Shown one piece after another: positions 48,019-56,890 of a DNA stretch of 64,000 nucleotides. The position numbers and the translations under genes were made by a program. The notes beneath the pieces were generated by a model. That model saw only the letters and a program-made list of their open reading frames with translations. It had not been told where the DNA came from and searched no databases. The DNA comes from Pseudonocardia autotrophica (GTDB taxonomy: Bacteria; Actinomycetota; Actinomycetes; Mycobacteriales; Pseudonocardiaceae), in NCBI RefSeq assembly GCF_000717175.1, contig NZ_JNYD01000011.1:116206-180205 (forward strand). The letters run 5' to 3'. Within the stretch, counting starts at the first letter, position 1. Every line of letters begins with the position of its first letter.

Positions 48019-49299
48019 TCACCTCTCGGCGGGGACCGGGCCGAGCCGCAGTCCCGACACCCGGCCGTCGGTGAACTCGGCCTCGGCCTGCCCGGCCGCC
48101 GCCGGCCCGTCGTGCAGCCGCAGGGTCCACGTGGCCCGGTCGCCGGCCACCTGCTTGCGGGTGGGGTCGATGGTGAACGTGCCGTCGAGCAGGGCGGGGA
48201 TGTGCCCGCGCAGGGGTTCGTCGGCGCGGTCCCGGAACGGGGCGACGGACACCAGCCGGGCCTCCTCGGTGGTGGCGGCGCGGACGGCGTCGGCGTCCCG
48301 GGCGTCGACGGCGTGCTCGAAGGCGAGCGCGGCGAGGAAGCGGTCCGCCTGCTCCCGGCCCTTGGCCTGCAGGCCGTCGAGGAACAGGACGTCGCGGTTG
48401 AGCTTCGACGCCGAGCCGATCAGGCGGGGCAGGACGGTCGACGGCATCTCGACGATCCGGACCGTCGTGTGGATGTAGCCGCGGTCGGGGAGCAGGTCGC
48501 CGTCGGCGAGCATCCGGTCGATCGTCTCGATGAACCCGAGCTCCTGGTGCAGCGACAGGTTGCCGGCCAGCCCGTTGCGCCGGTCGCCGATCTCGATCAG
48601 GGTCCGCGGCTCCCGCTCGATGGCCGGCGCGTTGATCTGGACGACCCACAGCTCGTCCGGCCGGGTGGCCAGCAGGTCGCGCACCGGCGGGTTCTGCGAG
48701 AACAGCCCGTCCCAGTACGTGCCGCCGTGGGTGCGCACGGCGCGGAACAGGGTGGGGATCGCGGCGGAGGCGATCACCGCGTCGGCGGTGATGCGGTCCT
48801 GGCGGCTGTTGAAGGCGCGGAAGCGGCCGGAGAGGACGTCGACGGCCCCGAGCAGCAGCATCGGGTGCTCGCCCGCGCTGTCGACGGTCAGCGCGCCGAA
48901 GTCGACGTGCCGCGAGAGCAACGCCCGGAACTGGTCCATCCCGCCGAGCGCGCGCGGGATCGCGTAGGGGCTGATCCCGGGGGCCAGCCCGAGCCCCTGC
49001 AGCGCACCCGCCGCGACCATGCCGACGTTCTGCAGGCGCGCGATCGGGGAGCGCGCCGAGTTGTCGCGCCAGAACTCCTCCAGCAGCCTGGCCGCCCGCT
49101 CCCGGTCGCCGTCCCGCAGCCCGACCCAGGCGAGCAGGGCACAGATCGCCCCGCCCGAGGTGCCGGACAGCCCGACGATCTCGTGGTCGCGCAGCGCGTC
49201 GGCGCGCAGCAGGCGGGCGAGCACGCCCGCGGTGAAGGCCGTGTGGCTCCCTCCGCCCTGGCAGGCGAGCGCGATACGGCGGGGTCGGCCTCCGGTCAT
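48019..49299 (-). CDS. Patatin-like phospholipase with C-terminal SnoaL-like domain
   Basis: 426 aa from an ATG. Patatin domain about 8-320: oxyanion loop LACQGGGSHTAFTAGVL about 11-27, nucleophile GLSGTSGGAICALL about 43-56 (Ser in GTSGG), and the catalytic DG in YWDGLFSQNPPVRDLL about 215-230. The last 110 residues (RFLAALAFEHAVDARDADAVRAAT, FRDRADEPLRGHIPALLDGTFTIDP) look like an NTF2/SnoaL-type beta domain. Acts as an acyl hydrolase on lipids; no signal peptide, so cytosolic. The stop is 12 bp from the convergent MFS stop. The C-terminal fold assignment is inference. Confidence 0.85.
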   Translation of the reverse strand: MTGGRPRRIALACQGGGSHTAFTAGVLARLLRADALRDHEIVGLSGTSGGAICALLAWVGLRDGDRERAARLLEEFWRDNSARSPIARLQNVGMVAAGALQGLGLAPGISPYAIPRALGGMDQFRALLSRHVDFGALTVDSAGEHPMLLLGAVDVLSGRFRAFNSRQDRITADAVIASAAIPTLFRAVRTHGGTYWDGLFSQNPPVRDLLATRPDELWVVQINAPAIEREPRTLIEIGDRRNGLAGNLSLHQELGFIETIDRMLADGDLLPDRGYIHTTVRIVEMPSTVLPRLIGSASKLNRDVLFLDGLQAKGREQADRFLAALAFEHAVDARDADAVRAATTEEARLVSVAPFRDRADEPLRGHIPALLDGTFTIDPTRKQVAGDRATWTLRLHDGPAAAGQAEAEFTDGRVSGLRLGPVPAER

Positions 49300-49571
49300 G
49301 ACACCCGTTCCTACCGCCCTCCCCGGGACGGCGGAAGGCGGTGAGGACGAGGCGCGCCGGAGCTCACACGCCCACTGTGGAACGACGCGCCGTGCTCCTG
49401 CTCCGAACGGCGGCGGACCCCGGAGCCGCCCGGCCGATCCCGCTCCGCGGTCCGGTCACGGACCGCGTCCGGCCGGGACGGGGGAGTCAACTGGAAGGCC
49501 GGCTGGAAGGTCCGACCGTGGTCCGCCGGCCGCACCCCCTGCCACCGTGTCCGCGGTGACAGGGGGAGGTC

Positions 49572-49748
49572 ATGCACCTGACGGTCGAGCTTCTCCGCAC
49601 CGCCGACGGGCGACTGGGGGGCACCGTGACGACAGACTCCGGCCGGGAACTCGCGTTCTCCGGCACGCTCGACCTGCTGCGGATCCTCGAGGACCTGGAA
49701 CCGCCCGGCGACCGGGACGACGGCGCGGCACCGCGGCGGCCCCGGTGA
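49572..49748 (+). CDS. Small conserved-looking protein, 58 aa
   Basis: 58 aa from an ATG with GGGGGAGG three bases upstream. Reads MHLTVELLRTADGRLGGTV, then SGRELAFSGTLDLLRILEDLE and a Gly/Pro/Arg tail. The strand-turn-strand plus short helix shape with a conserved-looking F-S-G-T-L-D-L-L-R-I-L-E motif recurs in small actinobacterial hypothetical proteins. Its stop overlaps the GTG of the next gene (GTGA), and that gene overlaps the P450 gene, so all three form one translational unit. Function unknown; perhaps an accessory to the P450. Confidence 0.65.
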   Translation: MHLTVELLRTADGRLGGTVTTDSGRELAFSGTLDLLRILEDLEPPGDRDDGAAPRRPR

Positions 49749-50545
49749 ACGACGCGGCCCCGGCGAGCGACGCGGCCCCGGCGAGCGAGGCGGCCCCGTC
49801 GGCGTCGTCGGGATCGGGGCCCGCGGCGCGCATCGCAGCCGTCAGCGGGATCGTGTTCGCGGTCCTGTTCGTCGTGGCCCTGGTCCTGGTGCACCGCGCC
49901 CCGACGCTCGCCGACCCCGACTCGGCGTACGCGGGCTTCTACGCCAACGGCGGCGACCAGCTGTTCGTGGCCGTCGGGCTCTACCTCGTCCCCTTCGCGG
50001 GCATCGCGTTCCTCTGGCACATGACCGCGATGCGCGCCGTGCTGGACACCCTGACCCCGCAGCCGTCGACCATGGCGCACGGGCTGAACCTGCTGGCCGG
50101 GGCCATCTTCGTGACGCTCCTGTTCGCCGGGACCGCCGCGGTCGGCGCGGTCGCGTTCGGGGTCTACTTCGGCCACTCGCCCGCCGAGGACCCCCAGACG
50201 GCGCGGGCGCTCACCGGCGTCGGCTACGGCCTCGTGTTCATCTTCGGCGTGCGCGGGGCCGGCATGTTCGCGCTGACCACCACGACCCTGCTGCGCAACG
50301 CGAAGGTGCTCCCGATCGTCCCGGCCGTGATCGCGTACCTGCTCGCCGCGTTCCTGCTGCTCGCCGTGACCAGCAACCCCGCGGCCGTCCTCGTCTTCCC
50401 GGCGTGGGTCGTGCTGATCTCGATCTTCCTGCTGCGCCACGCCCGCCGCGCGGCCGCGCCGGCGCCCGAGCCCGACACCGGGCCTCCGGCGCCCGCCGCG
50501 CCCCTCGACACCACCAGCCCGAGCCTCAGGAGTGACCAGCCATGA
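49745..50545 (+). CDS. Six-helix integral membrane protein of unknown function
   Basis: 266 aa from a GTG at 49745 overlapping the previous stop. N-terminus with an Ala/Pro/Ser repeat (DAAPASDAAPASEAAP, encoded by 18-bp tandem repeats), then six hydrophobic helices: RIAAVSGIVFAVLFVVALVLV about 31-51, FVAVGLYLVPFAGIAFLWHM, LNLLAGAIFVTLLFAGTAAVG, GVGYGLVFIFGVRGAGMFAL, VLPIVPAVIAYLLAAFLLLAV, AVLVFPAWVVLISIFLL, and a Pro-rich tail. No known motif. Its ATGA overlap with the CYP102 gene implies co-translation, suggesting a role with the P450, for example in lipid substrate handling (inference). Confidence 0.75.
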   Translation: MNDAAPASDAAPASEAAPSASSGSGPAARIAAVSGIVFAVLFVVALVLVHRAPTLADPDSAYAGFYANGGDQLFVAVGLYLVPFAGIAFLWHMTAMRAVLDTLTPQPSTMAHGLNLLAGAIFVTLLFAGTAAVGAVAFGVYFGHSPAEDPQTARALTGVGYGLVFIFGVRGAGMFALTTTTLLRNAKVLPIVPAVIAYLLAAFLLLAVTSNPAAVLVFPAWVVLISIFLLRHARRAAAPAPEPDTGPPAPAAPLDTTSPSLRSDQP

Positions 50546-53500
50546 CCGCCTCCGTCACGCCCGTCACCTCGAAGACCGTCGACGACATCCCCGGACCCAA
50601 GGGCGTGCCGTTCATCGGCAACATGTTCGAGATCCGCCAGGCCACGATGATCCAGGACCTGATGAAGCTCGTGCGCGAGTGGGGGCCGATGCTCAGGCTC
50701 ACCACCCCCAACGGGCCGCTCTACGTCGCCTCCGGCCTGGAGATGGTGAACGACCTGTGCGACGACACCCGGTTCGACAAGCTCGTCGGGCTGAGCCAGC
50801 GGGAGTTGCGCAAGACGCACGAGAGCGCGGGGCTGTTCACCGCGGACACCGACGACCCGCTGTGGAAGTCCGCGCACGACATCCTGCTGCCCAGCTTCAG
50901 CACCTGGGCGATGAAGGGCTACCTCGACCCGATGATCGACATCGCCGAGCAGCTGTGCCTCAAGTGGGAGCGGCTGAACACCGACGAGCCGATCGACGTC
51001 ACCGCCGACATGACGCGGCTGACGCTGGACACCATCGCGCTGTGCGGGTTCAGCTACCGGTTCAACTCCTTCTACCGCGAGGGCCAGCACCCGTTCGTCG
51101 CGGCGATGATGGGGGCGCTGCACGAGACCCAGGCCCGGCAGCGCCTGCTCCCGGTGGCGATCAAGGTGCGCCGCGGGGCCCAGCGACAGCTCGAGGCCGA
51201 CAGCAGGTTCATGGACGACACGGTGGGGAAGATCCTCGCCGAGCGGAAGGCGTCCGGGGACCCCGGGAACGACCTGCTGGGGCACATGCTCGTCGGCACG
51301 GACAAGGAGGGGAACAGGCTGCCCGACCACAACATCGTCGCCCAGTGCCAGACCTTCCTGGTCGCCGGCCACGAGACGACGAGCGGGCTGCTGTCGTTCG
51401 CCATCTCCTACCTGCTCAAGCACCCCGAGGTCGTCACGCGGGCGCACGAGGAGGTCGACCGCGTGCTGGGCACCGACCCGTCGGTGCCGCCCACCGTGGC
51501 GCAGGTCCAGCAGCTGGGGTACGTCCGGCAGATCCTCGACGAGACGCTGCGGCTCTGGCCGACCGCGCCGGCGTTCACCCGCCAGACCCGCCGGGCGACC
51601 ACCGTGGGCGGGTGGGGGCCCTTCGAGCCCGGACAGGCGGTCATCGCGCTGACGCCGATGCTGCACCGGCTGACCGAGGTGTGGGGGCCCGACGCGGAGG
51701 AGTTCAACCCGGACCACGTCGCGCCCGAGCGTCTCGACGCCCTGCCCCCCAACGCCTTCCGGCCCTTCGGTTCCGGCCAGCGGGCGTGCATCGGGCGGCA
51801 GTTCGCGCTGCAGGAGGCGACCCTGGTGCTCGGCATGGTCCTGCAGCGCTTCGAGCTGATCGACCACGCGAACTACCAGCTGAAGATCAAGGAGTCGCTG
51901 ACCCTCAAGCCCGAGGGCCTGACGATCACCATCCGCCCGCGCAGCGGCCGGACCTGGGGCGCGTCGTCGCGGCAGGCGGAGGTCGTCTCGATCCCGCGGT
52001 CCCCGGCCCTCGCCGTCGCGCCGGCCGACCGGCACGGGACCCCCCTGCTGGTGCTGTTCGGGTCGAACCTCGGGGCGTCGGAGGACCTCGCCTCGCGGAT
52101 CGCCCGGGACGCGACGGACCGGGGCTACACGGCGCGCACCGCCGGGCTCGACGACGCGGTCGGGGAGCTGCCCACGGACGGCGCGGTCGTCGTCGTCACC
52201 TCGTCGTACAACGGGCAGCCGCCGGACAACGCCGGGAAGTTCTGCACGTGGGCCGACGACGCCGCCACCTCGGCGGAGGGCGTGCGCTACACGGTCTTCG
52301 GCTGCGGCAACCGCGACTGGGCCGCGACCTACCAGGCGGTGCCCACCCGCGTCGACGCCGCGCTCGAGGCCCGCGGCGCGACCCGCGTGTACCCGCGGGG
52401 GGAGGGCGACGCCCGCGGCGACTTCGACGGGCAGTTCGAGGCCTGGTACGCCGGGCTGTGGGACGCGCTCGGGTCGGCCCTGGGCCTGGAGGCCGGGGCG
52501 GCGGAGGCGGCCGGCGGCGGCCCGCGGCTGGCCGTGGAGCTGGAGCAGCGCCGCACCGCCAGCCCGATCCTGCAGTCCTACCGCGGGCAGGCCGCGACGG
52601 TCCGGGTCAACCGTGAGCTCACCGCCCGGGCGGGCACCCCGGGCGGGCGCTCGGTGCGGCACCTGGAGATCGCGCTGCCCGCGGGCACGACCTACGCCGC
52701 CGGCGACCACCTGGGGGTGCTGCCGCGCAACGACATGGCGGTCGTCAACCGGGTGATCGCCCGCTTCGGCCTCGACGGTGGCCAGTACGCCACGCTCACC
52801 GCGTCCGGGGCGAGCCCGACCCACCTGCCGATCGGCGAGCCCTACCCGCTGCTGGGGATCCTGGCGGGCTGCGTCGAGCTGCAGGACGTCGCGAGCCGGG
52901 CGGGCCTGGCGGCGATGGCGGCCCACATGCCGGAGGGGCCCTTCCGCGACGAGCTGGCCGACCTCGCCGGGACCGACGACGGGTCGAAGGCCCGCTACCG
53001 CGAGAAGATCGCGGTCCCGCGGCGCACGCTGCTCGACGTGCTCGAGGAGCACCCGGAGTGCGACCTCCCGTTCGCGGAGTACCTCGACCTCCTGCCGCCG
53101 CTGCGACCGCGCTACTACTCCATCTCGTCGTCGCCGACGATGAGCTCCGCCGCCGCGGTGACCGTCGGCGTGCTCGAGGGCCCGGCGCGCAGCGGGGACG
53201 GCTCGACGTTCCGCGGGGTCTGCTCCGGGCACCTGAGCGCGGTGCCCGAGGGCGGCACCGTGTTCACCTTCGTCCGGCAGCCGAGCATCGCCTTCCGGCC
53301 ACCGGAGAACCCGCACGTGCCGATGATCATGATAGGCGCCGGCACCGGGATGGCCCCGTTCCGCGGGTTCCTCCAGGAGCGGGAGTCGTTGCGGGCCCGC
53401 GGCGTCCCGATCGCCAGGTCGCTGCTGTTCCTCGGCTGCCGGGACCCCGAGGACGACCTGCTCTACGCCGACGAGCTCAAGGGCTACGAGGCCGACGGCG

Positions 53501-53790
53501 TCGCGACCCTGATCCCGGCGTGCTCGCGGGTGAAGGGCTACCCGCACCGCTACGTCCAGCACGCCCTCGAGGCGTCGGCCGACCAGGTGTGGGAGGCACT
53601 GCAGGACGAGGCCGTCGTCCTCGTGTGCGGCAACGCCTCGACCATGGCTCCCGGTGTCCGCGCCGCCCTCGTCGCGGTGTTCCGCGCCAAGACCGGGGCC
53701 GGCGAGTCCGACGGCGAGGCCTGGCTCGCGGGCCTGCGGGCGAGCGACCGCTACCTCGAGGACATCTGGGGCGAGACGGCGGTCGTGTAG
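50542..53790 (+). CDS. Self-sufficient cytochrome P450/NADPH reductase fusion (CYP102 family)
   Basis: 1082 aa from the ATG at 50542. Heme domain about 1-465: IPGPKGVPFIGNMF, GLFTADTDDPLWKSAHDILLPSFS (position of BM3 Phe87 kept), I-helix LVAGHETTSGLLSF, ExxR in ETLRLWPTAP, heme loop FRPFGSGQRACIGRQFAL with Cys416. Flavodoxin domain about 490-640 (LLVLFGSNLGASEDLASRIA, VTSSYNGQPPDNAGKF). FAD/NADPH domain about 650-1082: FAD-binding RYYSISSSP, GAGTGMAPFRGFLQER, and the terminal RYLEDIWGETAVV. Like P450 BM3 it should hydroxylate long-chain fatty acids near the omega end with NADPH. Third gene of a coupled operon. Confidence 0.96.
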   Translation: MTASVTPVTSKTVDDIPGPKGVPFIGNMFEIRQATMIQDLMKLVREWGPMLRLTTPNGPLYVASGLEMVNDLCDDTRFDKLVGLSQRELRKTHESAGLFTADTDDPLWKSAHDILLPSFSTWAMKGYLDPMIDIAEQLCLKWERLNTDEPIDVTADMTRLTLDTIALCGFSYRFNSFYREGQHPFVAAMMGALHETQARQRLLPVAIKVRRGAQRQLEADSRFMDDTVGKILAERKASGDPGNDLLGHMLVGTDKEGNRLPDHNIVAQCQTFLVAGHETTSGLLSFAISYLLKHPEVVTRAHEEVDRVLGTDPSVPPTVAQVQQLGYVRQILDETLRLWPTAPAFTRQTRRATTVGGWGPFEPGQAVIALTPMLHRLTEVWGPDAEEFNPDHVAPERLDALPPNAFRPFGSGQRACIGRQFALQEATLVLGMVLQRFELIDHANYQLKIKESLTLKPEGLTITIRPRSGRTWGASSRQAEVVSIPRSPALAVAPADRHGTPLLVLFGSNLGASEDLASRIARDATDRGYTARTAGLDDAVGELPTDGAVVVVTSSYNGQPPDNAGKFCTWADDAATSAEGVRYTVFGCGNRDWAATYQAVPTRVDAALEARGATRVYPRGEGDARGDFDGQFEAWYAGLWDALGSALGLEAGAAEAAGGGPRLAVELEQRRTASPILQSYRGQAATVRVNRELTARAGTPGGRSVRHLEIALPAGTTYAAGDHLGVLPRNDMAVVNRVIARFGLDGGQYATLTASGASPTHLPIGEPYPLLGILAGCVELQDVASRAGLAAMAAHMPEGPFRDELADLAGTDDGSKARYREKIAVPRRTLLDVLEEHPECDLPFAEYLDLLPPLRPRYYSISSSPTMSSAAAVTVGVLEGPARSGDGSTFRGVCSGHLSAVPEGGTVFTFVRQPSIAFRPPENPHVPMIMIGAGTGMAPFRGFLQERESLRARGVPIARSLLFLGCRDPEDDLLYADELKGYEADGVATLIPACSRVKGYPHRYVQHALEASADQVWEALQDEAVVLVCGNASTMAPGVRAALVAVFRAKTGAGESDGEAWLAGLRASDRYLEDIWGETAVV

Positions 53791-53794
53791 GGGC

Positions 53795-54691
53795 TCACCC
53801 GTCGAGCACCGTCCGCAGGGTCGCGGCGAACTCGTCCGGCTTGCCGGCGTAGCCGAACTCGCCGTCGAGGAAGCCGCCGTGGTGGCTGGGGAAGACGACC
53901 GCCCGCCCGCCGAGCAGGGCGGCGGACACCTCCGCGGTGCGCGCGGTGACCGTGCCCGCCGACTCCTCGCCGAAGGCGACCACCACGCGGGTGGGCGCGG
54001 CGGCCAGGGCCTCGACGTCCGGGCGGTAGCTGCTGATCGCCCATGCCCGGTCCGAGAGCAGGGGGTCGTCGCGCGAGCCGTCGTCGCCGGCCGGCATCCC
54101 GAACTGTGCGGGATCGGGAGCCGGGCGGGCGAGGAACTCCTCGGTGAACTCACCCTGCCACGAGGTCATCGCGATGAACGCGGCCATGCCGGCGCCCCAT
54201 CCCCTGGCCTCGTAGACGTCCCGGACGGCGGCCCGGGCGCGCTCGGCGGCCGCGGCGTCGGGCAGCACGGAGAGGATCGGCGGCTCGTGCGCGACGAGGG
54301 TGGTCACGTCGCCGGGATGCGCCGCGACCAGGGCCAGCGCGGTGACGGCACCGCCGCTGCTGGCGAACAGTTCGACCGGGCCGGCGCCCAGGTGCTCGAC
54401 GAGCGCGTGGACGTCCGCGGCCTGGGCCTCCGGGGTCTGGTCCACCCGGCCGTCCTTGCGGACGCTGCGGCCCAGCCCCCGCGGGTCGTAGGTGACGACC
54501 GTCCGGTCGGGGAACCGGGCGGCGAGCGCCCGGAACCCGCCGGCGTCCATCGGCTGGCCGATCAGCAGCAGCGGCGGGCGGCCGTCGGCGGTCGGCAGCG
54601 GTCCCTCGACGTCGTAGGCGAGAGCGACCTCGGGTGTCTCCAGCACGTGACTCGGCATGCCCGGTGGACCGCCCCCCGGCCCGGAACTCAT
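53795..54691 (-). CDS. Alpha/beta hydrolase
   Basis: 298 aa from an ATG at 54691; an ATG 33 bp later is equally good. Core: PPLLLIGQPMDAGGFRALAARFPDRTVVTYDPRGLGRS about 39-76, nucleophile in VELFASSGGAVTALALVAAHP about 105-125 (Ser-Ser-Gly-Gly), VTTLVAHEPP, a lid with GMAAFIAMTSWQGEF, acidic residue in VVVAFGEESAGTV, and His in FPSHHGGFL about 274. Typical of uncharacterised actinobacterial esterase-like proteins close to haloperoxidase-type hydrolases. Its stop is 4 bp from the P450 stop, with no terminator between. Confidence 0.85.
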   Translation of the reverse strand: MSSGPGGGPPGMPSHVLETPEVALAYDVEGPLPTADGRPPLLLIGQPMDAGGFRALAARFPDRTVVTYDPRGLGRSVRKDGRVDQTPEAQAADVHALVEHLGAGPVELFASSGGAVTALALVAAHPGDVTTLVAHEPPILSVLPDAAAAERARAAVRDVYEARGWGAGMAAFIAMTSWQGEFTEEFLARPAPDPAQFGMPAGDDGSRDDPLLSDRAWAISSYRPDVEALAAAPTRVVVAFGEESAGTVTARTAEVSAALLGGRAVVFPSHHGGFLDGEFGYAGKPDEFAATLRTVLDG

Positions 54692-54713
54692 CGGCCCGCG
54701 GGGCGGCGTCGCG

Positions 54714-55697
54714 TCAGCCGAAGGTGAAGACGTAGGCCTGGGCGCCGGCGTCGAGGAAGGTGATCTCGACGGTGCGGTCGGCGACCGGGCCGTCCTGGCG
54801 GACCAGCTGGTACAGCCGGTCCTCGGTGACGGTCCCGGCGCCGCGCCCGTCGACGTCGAGCCCGGCGGAGCCGTCCGGCGGCCGCCCGTCGACCCGCACG
54901 CGGAAGTGCACCGGCGCCTCCGTGCGGGAGCCCAGCACGAGGTTGAGGTCCCGCCCGCGGAAGCGGTGCAGGATCCGCCCGTCGGGCTCGCCGAGCGTCG
55001 CGCTCTGGCTCCCCACCGTCCAGTCGCCCGAGAGGGCCCACTGGTTGAGCGCGAGCCGCGGCGGCTCGGCGTAGACCCGGCCGCGGTCGGGGGAGATGCC
55101 GCCCGGGGAGGCGAAGCCGGTGGCCCGGGCGTAGCCGACGTAGGTCTCGGGCGAGCCGAGCCGGTCCCAGTCGGCGGCGCGGAACACGCCGTCGGGCTCG
55201 ACGGCCACGAGGTCGTCGGCGACGCCGTCGTGCCCGGCCTCGGCCAGCAGTTGCTGGATCACCCGCTCGGACCGCTCGTAGTCCTCCTCGCCGAAGTGGT
55301 GGTGGCGGATGCGCCCCCCGGCGTCGACGAAGTAGAGGGCGGGCCAGTAGGCGTTGTCGAAGGCACGCCACACCACGAAGTCGTTGTCGACCGCCACCGG
55401 GTGCTCGATCCCCAGGTCGCCGAGGGCGGCCCGGATCTTCGCCAGATCGTGCTCGAACGGGAACTCCGGCGAGTGCGCCCCGATCAGGACCAGCCCGGCG
55501 TCGCGGTACTTCGCGGCCCACGCCCGAACGTAGGGCACCGTGCGCAGCCAGTTGATGCAGGAGAAGGTGCAGAACTGGACCACGACGACCCGCCCGCGCA
55601 GCCCGGCCGGCGTCAGCGGGGCGGAGTTCAGCCAGGCCGTGGCGCCGGCGAGCTCCGGGAGCTCGCCCTCGACGGGCAGCTCCGCCGTCGCGGTCAC
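54714..55697 (-). CDS. Redoxin (thioredoxin-like) protein with one active-site cysteine
   Basis: 327 aa from a GTG at 55697 overlapping the epoxide hydrolase stop (GTGA). Thioredoxin-like domain about 5-170: LRGRVVVVQFCTFSCINWLRTVPYVRAWAAKYRDAGLVLIGAHSPEF. The usual CxxC of DipZ/TlpA-type proteins (SCINC) is here SCINW, so only the first Cys remains, with another Cys four residues before it. The second half about 180-327 is a beta domain as in the C-terminus of DipZ (TVGSQSATLGEPDGRILHRFRGRDLNLVLGS, FHFRVRVDG-like). Cytosolic, no signal peptide. Redox role altered or peroxidase-like; unknown. Confidence 0.8.
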   Translation of the reverse strand: MTATAELPVEGELPELAGATAWLNSAPLTPAGLRGRVVVVQFCTFSCINWLRTVPYVRAWAAKYRDAGLVLIGAHSPEFPFEHDLAKIRAALGDLGIEHPVAVDNDFVVWRAFDNAYWPALYFVDAGGRIRHHHFGEEDYERSERVIQQLLAEAGHDGVADDLVAVEPDGVFRAADWDRLGSPETYVGYARATGFASPGGISPDRGRVYAEPPRLALNQWALSGDWTVGSQSATLGEPDGRILHRFRGRDLNLVLGSRTEAPVHFRVRVDGRPPDGSAGLDVDGRGAGTVTEDRLYQLVRQDGPVADRTVEITFLDAGAQAYVFTFG

Positions 55698-56890
55698 CGC
55701 AGCGACCTGAAGGTCGCCCGGACCTCCGCCGAGAACGTCTGCGGCTGCTCCCAGGCGGCGAAGTGGCCCCCTTCCTCGACCTCGTTGAAGTGGACGAGCT
55801 TCGGGTAGGCCCGCTCCGCCCAGCTCCGCGGGGCCGGGTAGAGCTCGTCGGGGAAGACGGTCACGCCGACCGGGATCTCGACGCCCCGGGCGTCGAAGAA
55901 GGCACCCGTGTTCTCCCAGTAGAGGCGCGCGGAGGAGATCGCGGTGTTCGTCAGCCAGTAGTGGGTGACGTTGTCGAGGACGTCGTCGCGGGACAGGCCG
56001 CCGGGCCGGCCGGCGAAGGCGCGCGCGATGAGCTGGTAGCTGCGGACGTCGTGATCGATCATCCACGCCGCGAGGCCGACGGGGGAGTCGACGATGCCGT
56101 AGAGGGTCTGGGGCCGGTTGGCCATCTCGATCGCGTAGCCGACGCCGGTCCTGAAGAAGTCGGCCAGCGTCTCGTAGGCCGTCTTCTCGGCGGCGGAGAG
56201 GCCGGCGGGCGGCGGGTCGCCGAGCTGGAGGGCCTTCGAGATGTCGGCGGGAACCGTCGCCGGCATGTTGGTGTGGATGCCGAGCAGGCCGGGGGGCTCG
56301 AGCAGGGCCATCCGCTCCGTGACGGCGTTGCCCCAGTCGCCGCCCTGCGCGACGTACCGCCGGTAGCCGAGCCGGCTCATCAGCTCGACCCAGGCGCGGG
56401 CGACGCGGACGGGGTCCCAGCCGGTCTCGGTCGGCTTCCCCGAGAACCCGTACCCCGGCAGCGAGGGGATGACGAGGTGGAACGCGTCTGCGGCGCTCGC
56501 GCCGTGCTCCGTGGGCCGGGTGAGCGGGTCGATGATCTTCAGCTGCTCGACCGTCGAGCCCGGCCAGCCGTGCGTGACGAGGAGCGGCAGGGCGTCCTCG
56601 TGCTCGGAGCGGACGTGGATGAAGTGGATGTCGACGCCGTCGATCTCGGTGACGAAGTGGGGGAGGGCCGCGAACCGCTCCTCGAACCGGCGCCAGTCGT
56701 ACTCCGTCGCCCAGTAGTCGGCGAGCGCCTGGATCGTCTCGAGCTGCACCCCCTGGGAGTCGTCCGGTTCCCGGTCGGGCCACTTCGTCGCTGCGACACG
56801 TCTGCGCAGGTCGGTGAGCTGCTCCTCGGGGACGTCGATCGTGAACGGGCGGATCGCGTCCCCGCCGGTCGTCGGGACGGTGGTTCCCAT
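55694..56890 (-). CDS. Epoxide hydrolase (EHN-type N-terminus)
   Basis: 398 aa from an ATG at 56890. N-terminal EHN domain about 12-120 (IRPFTIDVPEEQLTDLRRRVAATKWPDREPDDSQGVQL, YDWRRFEERFAALPHFVTEIDGVDIHFIHVRS). Alpha/beta core: HGWPGSTVEQLKIIDPL about 105-121 (oxyanion HGWPGS), IPSLPGYGFSGKP, nucleophile Asp in VAQGGDWGNAVTERMA about 180-195, lid tyrosines, Glu/Asp near VTVFPDELYPAP, and His in EEGGHFAAWEQP about 375. Opens epoxides by adding water. The adjacent P450 could supply epoxides, but the genes are on opposite strands (inference). Coupled to the redoxin gene. Confidence 0.92.
   Translation of the reverse strand: MGTTVPTTGGDAIRPFTIDVPEEQLTDLRRRVAATKWPDREPDDSQGVQLETIQALADYWATEYDWRRFEERFAALPHFVTEIDGVDIHFIHVRSEHEDALPLLVTHGWPGSTVEQLKIIDPLTRPTEHGASAADAFHLVIPSLPGYGFSGKPTETGWDPVRVARAWVELMSRLGYRRYVAQGGDWGNAVTERMALLEPPGLLGIHTNMPATVPADISKALQLGDPPPAGLSAAEKTAYETLADFFRTGVGYAIEMANRPQTLYGIVDSPVGLAAWMIDHDVRSYQLIARAFAGRPGGLSRDDVLDNVTHYWLTNTAISSARLYWENTGAFFDARGVEIPVGVTVFPDELYPAPRSWAERAYPKLVHFNEVEEGGHFAAWEQPQTFSAEVRATFRSLR

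Noticed and set aside
50224..54153. A 1309-codon minus-strand frame
   Set aside because: It lies opposite the CYP102 gene, whose domains are unmistakable; composition is that of a shadow frame.
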